11,615 bases of DNA from assembly GCA_023229605.1 (NCBI GenBank), contig JALNYY010000134.1, forward strand, positions 1-11,615, read 5' to 3'. Origin of the DNA: Methylobacter sp. GTDB lineage: Bacteria; Pseudomonadota; Gammaproteobacteria; Methylococcales; Methylomonadaceae. The position numbers were made by a program, and so were the translations under genes. A model generated the notes under the pieces. It ran no database searches. It was not told where the DNA came from and saw nothing but the letters and a program-made list of their open reading frames with translations. Shown here in pieces: positions 6,214-11,615 of the stretch. Each line of letters starts with the position of its first letter. The first letter of the stretch is position 1.

Positions 6214-7488
6214 TTAATTTTCCCGAACCGAAGGCTTATATACGCCCCTTTCAAAATTATTGACCGCAATTTTACCGCCCGACATAACCAGATCGGGGTA
6301 TTCCAGAATTTTTGGCGTCTCAATAGGATTTCCTTTCACGGCAATCATGTCCGCAGGCGCTCCCGCTTGCAAAGTTCCGAGCAGAGGGATATTGAGCTGC
6401 CGCCCCGCTTTCGATGTTGCAGCGCGTAAGACGTCCAGCGCTTGCATTTTTGCGAGCGACATCATATAGAGCAGCTCCTGCGCATCGATGCCCCAGGGAA
6501 TGTCGGGATGAGCGATTTCAGCGCCGTATAAGAATTCAGCTCCCAGTCCGGCAAGCGCTTGCACATTGAGGTCAACGCCGGGGCATTTAGATAAGGTATC
6601 GATCGTCGTGACGATTTTGACCTGTTGCGCGACCGCTTTTTTTAACAGCGTTTCCGGAATGCTTGCGCAAGGTACATGCGCCCATTCGTCGATGCGGGCA
6701 TCGAGGGCCAGTTCCGCGCCCTTGGATTCGCCGATATGAGCCGTCACTTTTCGCCCTAACCGATGGGCTTCTTCGACTATCGCTTTTAACGTCTGTTCCG
6801 GCAACAAAGGCCATTGCCGCTGCAATCCGGTATTTTGGTGATTGGACTCGTGATGCGCGGTTGGATGGCCGTGACTATACCCCGATGTCCAGGGCGCCCC
6901 CGCTTCCCCGCCCGGCTCCAACGCGACCTTGATCACCACCGCGCCGTTTTCAACCAGATTGCGAACGGTTTCCCGCGCGGCTTCAACAGTCGCAACAGGA
7001 ATGGCAATACCGGTTTCGCCAAGGCCGGGTATGGGGTAGCCGCCGGGAGCGGTGATAATCGGCCCGGAAGTCAGCACTCTCAAACTGCCGTCTCCGCCGT
7101 AGGGTTGATGTATCGGTCCGCCGACATCGCGTACCGTGGTAATTCCGTGTTTAAGGACAATATCGGCAGGAATATGGCGATAGCTTAGGTGCGCATGCAG
7201 CTCAATAAATCCCGGCAACAGCGTTGCGTCGCCCAAATCGATTTCTTTTGCAGTACCTGACGGGAATGATTCGCGGCTATCGACACGTGCGATTTTGCCG
7301 TTTTCGATTAAGACCGATGTGTTGGTTTTGATGGTGTTGCCGTCAAACAGCCTGGCTGAGTGCAACAGAATGACGTTTGCATCCGTTTTTTGAACCGGGG
7401 ATTGACTGGCCACGCACCCGTTGAGCGCCAACAGCAATAGAGGCAGACATTTTTTATAGAACTGTTTACTAAAAATATTTATCGGCAT
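6214..7488 (-). CDS. Lipoprotein metal-dependent amidohydrolase (imidazolonepropionase-like) with His-rich insert
   Basis: A 424-residue amidohydrolase-superfamily enzyme, expected to hydrolyse amide or peptide-like bonds with a metal centre. The N-terminus is a lipoprotein signal: basic YKK, hydrophobic core, lipobox ALNGC (Cys25), with Val at +2, so it should be anchored at the envelope, probably the outer membrane. Visible elements: small N-terminal beta-sandwich (LIENGKIARVD), HxH metal motif (FIELHAH, His98/His100), TTVRDVGG, candidate carbamylated Lys187 (VVIK), His251 (VTAHIGE), His271 (EWAH), and a C-terminal APADMIAV sandwich. The place of the usual catalytic Asp (GTDA-HPG) reads YGAEIAHPD, a Glu (324). 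A His-rich insertion (about 204-217, YSHGHPTAHHESNH) is unusual. ATG 7488 was preferred (AAGGG 9 nt upstream, signal peptide starts there); GTG 7509 adds seven residues. It lies downstream of TBDR2 with a 261-bp gap. Substrate unknown; processing of the imported ligand is a guess. Confidence 0.85.
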   Translation of the reverse strand: MPINIFSKQFYKKCLPLLLLALNGCVASQSPVQKTDANVILLHSARLFDGNTIKTNTSVLIENGKIARVDSRESFPSGTAKEIDLGDATLLPGFIELHAHLSYRHIPADIVLKHGITTVRDVGGPIHQPYGGDGSLRVLTSGPIITAPGGYPIPGLGETGIAIPVATVEAARETVRNLVENGAVVIKVALEPGGEAGAPWTSGYSHGHPTAHHESNHQNTGLQRQWPLLPEQTLKAIVEEAHRLGRKVTAHIGESKGAELALDARIDEWAHVPCASIPETLLKKAVAQQVKIVTTIDTLSKCPGVDLNVQALAGLGAEFLYGAEIAHPDIPWGIDAQELLYMMSLAKMQALDVLRAATSKAGRQLNIPLLGTLQAGAPADMIAVKGNPIETPKILEYPDLVMSGGKIAVNNFERGVYKPSVREN

Positions 7489-7509
7489 GGTTGGAAACCC
7501 TTGTTGCAC

Positions 7510-7749
7510 TGTGATAAGAATTGCTTTTCCCCCGGCGCTACAAACATCCGCCGCCTCCTGCTTGGAACGCAGGCTTCGCCTTCAAGCGCAAGCAAAGCTT
7601 GCACTCCGCTTGCAATAAGGCGTCGTCTATATGTGGTAATGGACACAATCTTGCGCCGGAACCTTATTCATATACCGGACGGGCCAACATGCCCCGTCCG
7701 GCTTTGGAATACGACAACACCTCTGAAACAAGGTAAAGCTGGTGAGCGA
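7510..7749. other. Structured spacer between TBDR2 and the amidohydrolase gene
   Basis: 240 bp without a supported gene but with several inverted repeats: CCTGC/GCAGG (about 7557-7573), a perfect GCAAGC-AAA-GCTTGC stem (7588-7602) flanked by further CGCTTGC/GCAAGC copies, and the 9-bp hairpin at 7675-7701. The dense, repeated stems suggest an intergenic repeat element or an mRNA-processing region that sets different levels of receptor and enzyme. Confidence 0.45.
7675..7701 (-). terminator. Strong GC-rich hairpin after the TBDR2 gene
   Basis: Perfect 9-bp stem CCGGACGGG/CCCGTCCGG (7675-7683 with 7693-7701) and a 9-nt loop, 49 bp past the TBDR2 stop codon. No T-tract follows on the minus strand (TATATGAATAAGG), so it is more likely an attenuator or 3'-end protecting stem than a full Rho-independent terminator. 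Confidence 0.4.
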
Positions 7750-9945
7750 TTAATAAGTGATTTCTATACCGCCATAGAACGACAGCGGCGCACCGGCGTT
7801 TAACATCGCATCGGTTGCCGTCGCGGTGTTCATAATATTGGTATTGGCCACGTATTTGGTGTCCAGCAAGTTCCGGCCCTCGAGAAACACTTTATAATTT
7901 TTATTGGACCAACCGGTGCGCATGCCCAGCAAGCCGTATGAATCAATTTTATAAGTATTCGCGTAGTCTCCCCAGCGCTTCCCAACCACATCGAAAGTAG
8001 GCCCGATAAAATATCCGCTCGCATGGTGGTATATGGCCTCGCCTTTTAAGAAGTATTTGGGCGCAGCCGGTAACGCATTGTTGGCGTAAGTGCGGTCATT
8101 ATCAAAGCTGAAATGGTTGATAGTGTAGGTCAGCATGGGTTTGATCGTATGGGTACCCTTGCCGTCCAGGGCAAAGCTGCCGCCGATTAAACCTTCAACG
8201 CCTGCATGGATGGTATTATCAAAATTCGCCGCCTTGGCAGACCCGCCTGGAGGGGTAGTGGATAGAATTTCGTTGTTAAGCCATGAATAATACAGCGACA
8301 AATCCCAGTTCACATCGTTTAAGTTGCCGACTTTTTGATTGCCGCGTGTGCCTATTTCGACGGAAGTGCCTTCCATCGCTTTCAGGTTGGTAGTGGTTAA
8401 TCCGGCGGTGATGTTATCCGATATATTATAGTTAGTCGGCGGCGCGTATAAACGGCTGACATTGCCGTAAAGACTGGATCTTTTGGTCAGGTTATACATC
8501 AAGCCTAAACTGGGATTAATACCGCTATAGTTCTTGCTGGGGTTGCCGCCTTGAGAATAGACATTGAAGTTGGCGTCCTGAGGAATGGGCAACCGGGTAT
8601 TGTTGACTTCACGGTGCGCAAACACGCCTTGCAAGGCAGGCGTCAGCGTCCATTTATCGGTAATATGCCAGTGATCCTGGGCAAAAATCTCGACGTTATC
8701 GGCTTCCTTGGTGATTTGATTGGTCATAGGCCCGCGTGTGCCGCCGACATTCGTGTAGTTGCCGCCTTTATCCGAGTTGGTGCCGTAATTCACACCCAGC
8801 AATAAGTCATGACTGTCCAGACTCAGGTTGTAGCGGGCTGTCGTACCCCAGTCCTGTTGGACGGAATCGACCAGCAGACTGAACCGGTCCGCGGTATCGC
8901 CGGGGAAAAAATGCACCGTGTCCACGATCGGATGATAAAGATGCTGGTTTTCAAAGGAAAAACCGACATCGAGCGAGCTTTTATCGTCAATAGTCCAGGT
9001 TGTTTTGTTGGCGACACGTTCGGTCTCGGTATTCAACTGATAATTACCGCCGATAGCCTGAGTGCTGGCCTGATAGGGGTTGGCGTCAAGTTGCGCCCGA
9101 GTCAACTGCCCCGGTAACTGTTGATTATTTTTAATGTAGCTGACAAACGTACGGTTAACGATGGAGTCGGAGATTTGCCAGCCGAAGTTGCTGTAAACGC
9201 CAAAGCGATCCTGTTTGTTATGGTCGCGGAAACCGTCCCATTCTTTTCCTTCAAGAGTCAGCAAGCCGTCGAAGCTGTCATTGAAAACCTTGCTGACCGT
9301 GCCGCGTCCGAGGAACTGGCCGAAACTGCCGCCGCTAAGGGCAAGCCTCGCGGTAGCACTGTCATGGGCTGTCGGCGAGGTAAAATCGATCGCGCCGCCC
9401 AGGGTGCTGGCGCCGTACTTAAACGCGTTGCCTCCGCGCGCAACGGTTGCAAAACTCGAAGCCAGCGGATCGATCATGCGGTTGTGGTTGTTGCCGTCAG
9501 CGGCAGTGACCGGCAGGCCGTCTTGCAGCAACTTAACGCCGCTCCCGGCAAAGTTGTTGGCATCCAGATTCGAACCGCGGCTGGTGATAAACACTTCGTC
9601 GTTGCCGCTTTGGCTGGTCGCCCAAACGCCGGGCACATAACGGAAAAAATCCGCAATACTGGATATGTTACGGTCATGCAAATCATTGATGTCAACCAAG
9701 CTGACCCCGCCTGGAGAAAGCGCAACTTCCGCACTGGCAGCGGCAAGTTTTTGGTCGCTCTTTTCCGTCACCACCATTGTTTCAAGCACGGTGCTTGGCT
9801 GTTTTTTCGCTATTTTTTGCTTTGTTTGAACTGTTTTCGGCTGCTCTTTCGCCATCGCTGCAGGAGTCAGTAAAAAGGGGAGACATAACAAGGGACCGCT
9901 TAACTGTAAAAGCGTAACAGCCCGATTGGAGCGTAAGCACTTCAT
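7750..9945 (-). CDS. TonB-dependent outer-membrane receptor without STN domain (siderophore-type)
   Basis: A 731-residue TBDR. Signal peptide about 1-32 (hydrophobic LLQLSGPLLCLPFLL, cleavage near AMA-KE). A Lys/Gln-rich linker (about 33-52) leads to the TonB box-like LETMVVTEK (54-62). The plug is about 70-190 (IADFFRYVPGVWATS, ITSRGSNLDANNF, LQDGLPVTAADG, YGASTLGGAIDF). The barrel ends with a C-terminal aromatic (GGIEITY). There is no STN domain, so it cannot signal through FecR; its control is more likely through the divergent AraC protein at 10339-11283. The ribosome site is weak (GGAA about 7 nt before the ATG). The amidohydrolase and PepSY pseudogene follow on the same strand, so it heads that group. 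PchR-type neighbours usually go with ferric-siderophore receptors, but the ligand cannot be read from the sequence, and no CxxxM/HxM copper pattern was seen in the plug. Confidence 0.93.
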   Translation of the reverse strand: MKCLRSNRAVTLLQLSGPLLCLPFLLTPAAMAKEQPKTVQTKQKIAKKQPSTVLETMVVTEKSDQKLAAASAEVALSPGGVSLVDINDLHDRNISSIADFFRYVPGVWATSQSGNDEVFITSRGSNLDANNFAGSGVKLLQDGLPVTAADGNNHNRMIDPLASSFATVARGGNAFKYGASTLGGAIDFTSPTAHDSATARLALSGGSFGQFLGRGTVSKVFNDSFDGLLTLEGKEWDGFRDHNKQDRFGVYSNFGWQISDSIVNRTFVSYIKNNQQLPGQLTRAQLDANPYQASTQAIGGNYQLNTETERVANKTTWTIDDKSSLDVGFSFENQHLYHPIVDTVHFFPGDTADRFSLLVDSVQQDWGTTARYNLSLDSHDLLLGVNYGTNSDKGGNYTNVGGTRGPMTNQITKEADNVEIFAQDHWHITDKWTLTPALQGVFAHREVNNTRLPIPQDANFNVYSQGGNPSKNYSGINPSLGLMYNLTKRSSLYGNVSRLYAPPTNYNISDNITAGLTTTNLKAMEGTSVEIGTRGNQKVGNLNDVNWDLSLYYSWLNNEILSTTPPGGSAKAANFDNTIHAGVEGLIGGSFALDGKGTHTIKPMLTYTINHFSFDNDRTYANNALPAAPKYFLKGEAIYHHASGYFIGPTFDVVGKRWGDYANTYKIDSYGLLGMRTGWSNKNYKVFLEGRNLLDTKYVANTNIMNTATATDAMLNAGAPLSFYGGIEITY

Positions 9946-9990
9946 AATAATTCCAACTTAAGTAATGCTATTAACTAGCAGAAAATACGA

Positions 9991-10036
9991 CTCAGCATGG
10001 GCTGAGAACTTTTTTATTCAACATTGAAATCAATGT
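9991..10036. promoter_or_regulatory. Leader stem-loop and palindrome upstream of TBDR2
   Basis: Two perfect symmetric elements lie close together. CTCAGC-ATGG-GCTGAG (9991-10006) is followed on the plus strand by A-A-C-T6, so it could act as a bidirectional-region terminator for anything reading rightwards, or as a 5'-leader stem of the TBDR2 mRNA. ACATTGA-AA-TCAATGT (10021-10036) is a 16-bp palindrome of operator type. They lie 46-91 bp upstream of the TBDR2 start codon. Confidence 0.45.
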
Positions 10037-10140
10037 TTGCCATTGACTCGCCTGTTCAGTCGCAAAAAGTTTACCCAATAATGGCGACAACGCCTGAGCC
10101 CATTCATATGGCAAAAGTAATATTTTGTATGGCAAACGTA
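10036..10140. promoter_or_regulatory. ATGGCAAA boxes between TBDR2 and the AraC gene
   Basis: The octamer ATGGCAAA occurs three times in the divergent promoter region: reversed at 10036-10043, forward at 10108-10115 and forward at 10129-10136. The two forward copies extend to TATGGCAAA(A/C)GTA (10107-10119 and 10128-10140) and start exactly 21 bp apart, two helical turns, as expected of AraC-family sites that bind on one DNA face. A weaker ATGGCGAC lies at 10081-10088. The obvious candidate to bind them is the adjacent PchR-like regulator. TTGACT at 10043-10048 is a possible -35 on the plus strand but no matching -10 was found. Confidence 0.5.
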
Positions 10141-10338
10141 GCGGGCAAAAAAAGCGTGTGATATGACTTATTTTCGGTCTGTTTATGCGGGATATGGCCT
10201 GATTTCTTGAAACACCCTTCCGTCTTTTGCCGGACTTTGCGGGCTAAGGCGTTAAAAGCACTGAGGAATATGCTTAGGGCGCGGTTTGTGCTTTGTATTC
10301 CCGATGCTGTTCACAACTTGATAGGAAAAAAACCGAAG

Positions 10339-11283
10339 ATGCCGCCGCTTAGTATCAAAAACGAGGAGCTGTTAACCGAATTCCTGCCGGGAGAGCAGTG
10401 TCTGCAACAATTTTTACCCGGTACCTTAGGCCTCGGTTATTCAAAAGCTTACCAGCTGGAGCAGGATTTTAGTTATATAGAAACCCGTTACACGCCGCTG
10501 AAAAATGTCGCCGTGTTAAGCAGCATCGAACAGCAGGAACCGCGTTTGGTGGTAACGCTCGGCATAAAAGGCCGTTCCCGTTTTATCAACAACCAGGGCT
10601 CCGAACTCTTGTTTAAGCAGGGGTACGCGTCGATAACAACGTTCGGCTCAATCACGGGAGAGCGTCAGTATGAAGCGGAGAAAGACATGTTTCAGCTGCG
10701 CTTTTCGATGGGCAAAAGCTGGCTGGACCGCGTTTTCGGCAAGACCAAAACGGCCGGGTTGTTTAATCGCATGGACATGCGTTTGTTAAGTTGCCGGCCT
10801 ATCTCGGCAGAAGGCGTTTCGGCCGTGCAGTTGTTAACGGCCTGCAATGTCGCCGATGAAGTTAAGCCGGTTTTCAGGCGCGGGCTGGCGATGACTGTTT
10901 TAGCCGCTGAATTGAGTCATCTTTTCCGGGATGCGCGGCAAGACTCTGCAAAATTCTCGCCGCAAGACCAAGCCAAAGCGATGCTGGCTCGCGATATTTT
11001 GTTTAATGAATTCAGGCATCCCCCTTCGGTAGCGGATTTGTCCAAGCGCGCCGGAACCAATCAGCTTAAATTAAAGCAGTTGTTTCATCGGTTTTTTAAC
11101 AACACACCCTATGGCTTATTGCTGGAAATCAGAATGAACCATGCTTATCAGCTGCTGAAAACCGGGCAATGTCATGTCAGTATTGCGGCCGACTTGGTCG
11201 GTTATCAGCATGCCAGCAACTTCAGCGCGGCATTTGCCAAATATTTTGGCGTTTCTCCTAAAGAAATCGCTAAACATCACTAA
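10339..11283 (+). CDS. AraC-family transcriptional regulator, PchR-like
   Basis: A 314-residue regulator transcribed away from TBDR2. The N-terminal about 200 residues form the effector-sensing part. The C-terminal about 105 residues are an AraC DNA-binding domain with two helix-turn-helix motifs: SVADLSKRAGTNQLKLKQLF (230-249) and the signature around IAADLVGYQHASNFSAAFAK (282-301), ending FGVSPKEIAKHH. In this family (PchR) the N-terminal part senses the iron-loaded siderophore and the protein activates the receptor operon and often represses itself. ATG 10339 gives the usual family length; its ribosome site (AGGA about 12 nt upstream) is loose. The frame is open back to a TTG at 10207, and ATG 10270 with GAGGA close by would add 23 basic residues, so the start is uncertain. 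The likely targets are the ATGGCAAA boxes upstream. Confidence 0.88.
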   Translation: MPPLSIKNEELLTEFLPGEQCLQQFLPGTLGLGYSKAYQLEQDFSYIETRYTPLKNVAVLSSIEQQEPRLVVTLGIKGRSRFINNQGSELLFKQGYASITTFGSITGERQYEAEKDMFQLRFSMGKSWLDRVFGKTKTAGLFNRMDMRLLSCRPISAEGVSAVQLLTACNVADEVKPVFRRGLAMTVLAAELSHLFRDARQDSAKFSPQDQAKAMLARDILFNEFRHPPSVADLSKRAGTNQLKLKQLFHRFFNNTPYGLLLEIRMNHAYQLLKTGQCHVSIAADLVGYQHASNFSAAFAKYFGVSPKEIAKHH

Positions 11284-11308
11284 GGCTTGATATTTCTGCG
11301 CCGCCGTA

Positions 11309-11373
11309 GGGGCGACCGGACATAAAACGCCCCGCGTTGAAAAGTCCGAGTTAAGATTCAGGTTCAAGGCTCC
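11309..11373. repeat. Dispersed intergenic repeat, copy 2, with hairpin
   Basis: 11321-11373 is the second copy of the repeat at 966-1017. A 6-bp stem GGGGCG/CGCCCC (11309-11314 with 11328-11333) spans its left border, 26 bp past the AraC gene stop. No T-tract follows, so a terminator role is weak. The minus-strand frame across it (11116-11379) is judged spurious. Confidence 0.5.
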
Positions 11374-11392
11374 ATTCATAGCGGCTTACACC

Positions 11393-11520
11393 TTAGCGCG
11401 CCATGCACTGCTTCGCCTTGCGTTTTTGCAGCCAGCGTATCACCCCGGTCACATACAAAACCGGGCAGGCCAGTCCGGAAACGCATCGCCGACACTGCCG
11501 GTACCCGCATCGTAGATTCA
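11393..11520 (-). pseudogene. 3' remnant of a second PepSY-family gene
   Basis: Minus strand, stop TAA at 11395-11393. The last codons read SGLACPVLYVTGVIRWLQKR-KAKQCMAR, the C-terminal membrane helix and tail of a PepSY transmembrane protein, closely matching the end of the pseudogene at 5812 (GLIRWLQKR-RDK). Just upstream, YDAGTGSVGDAF (a family-like segment normally about 30 residues earlier) appears in a different frame, so there is at least one frameshift or deletion. No family similarity continues to the right edge. This is a decayed paralogue of the 5812-6200 remnant. Confidence 0.55.
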
Positions 11521-11615
11521 AATAACTGTCGCGTTAGCGACTCCTTAAATTCAGTGTAAATTCGATCAATTGCGTAACATCAGTTTTATGTTCAAGATTA
11601 TAGAGCGCGAACAGT

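Noticed and set aside
9121..9873. Open frame of 250 codons on the plus strand inside TBDR2
   Set aside because: It lies wholly antisense to a well-supported receptor gene and shows no family features, so it is a shadow of that gene's codon use.
9946..10206. Fur box near TBDR2
   Set aside because: No stretch close to the GATAATGATAATCATTATC pattern was found; the palindrome at 10021-10036 has a different sequence.
11116..11379. Minus-strand frame over the AraC gene end and repeat copy 2
   Set aside because: Its start is made of the dispersed repeat and the rest is antisense to the conserved DNA-binding domain, so it is spurious.
11534..11614. Minus-strand frame entering from the right edge (YNLEHKTDVTQLIEF)
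   Set aside because: Only 26 codons before a stop and no recognisable family; it could be a partial gene end but cannot be supported from this window.
1..11615. tRNA, rRNA, CRISPR array, insertion sequence or transposase
   Set aside because: No cloverleaf, no regular spaced repeats and no transposase-like frame were seen on either strand.

Overview
The window reads as a chromosomal metal/siderophore-acquisition region of a Gram-negative bacterium. It has two outer-membrane TonB-dependent receptors (TBDRs), the start of a TonB gene, a FecI/FecR cell-surface signalling pair, a lipoprotein amidohydrolase, remnants of PepSY inner-membrane proteins and a PchR-type AraC regulator. Moderate GC and the style of the proteins suggest a gammaproteobacterium, possibly a methanotroph of the Methylococcales. 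That taxon is an inference, not something the sequence proves.

Layout, left to right. 1-261 (minus) is the N-terminal 87 codons of TonB, running off the left edge. 289-555 (minus) is a small coiled-coil protein with a strong Shine-Dalgarno, 27 bp upstream of tonB. A possible tiny ORF (579-683, minus) and a 450-bp non-coding spacer with dyads and a dispersed repeat follow. 1133-3706 (minus) is a TBDR with an N-terminal STN signalling domain and the CxxxM plus HxM pattern of OprC/NosA-type copper receptors. 3707-4042 holds its putative promoter, a 7-15-7 dyad and REP-like hairpins. 4043-5005 (minus) is the FecR-type anti-sigma protein and 5078-5584 (minus) the FecI-type ECF sigma factor, with a recognisable promoter at 5712-5739. 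5812-about 6200 (minus) is a PepSY-family pseudogene with an in-frame stop and a large internal deletion. 6214-7488 (minus) is a lipoprotein amidohydrolase with a His-rich insertion. 7750-9945 (minus) is a second TBDR without an STN domain. 10339-11283 (plus) is a divergent AraC/PchR-like regulator, and the intergenic region carries repeated ATGGCAAA boxes. The right edge holds a second copy of the dispersed repeat and the 3' remnant of another PepSY gene.

How the parts may work together. TBDR1 (STN), FecR and FecI form a complete surface-signalling relay: ligand binding outside, STN-FecR contact in the periplasm, release of FecI, transcription of the receptor. The unusual point is that the receptor looks like a copper receptor, not a ferric-siderophore receptor. 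The right half (AraC regulator, TBDR2, amidohydrolase, broken PepSY) looks like a separate, regulator-controlled uptake module. Its reductase-like inner-membrane partner has decayed, so this half may be degenerating or may rely on a PepSY protein elsewhere. TonB at the left edge would energise both receptors.
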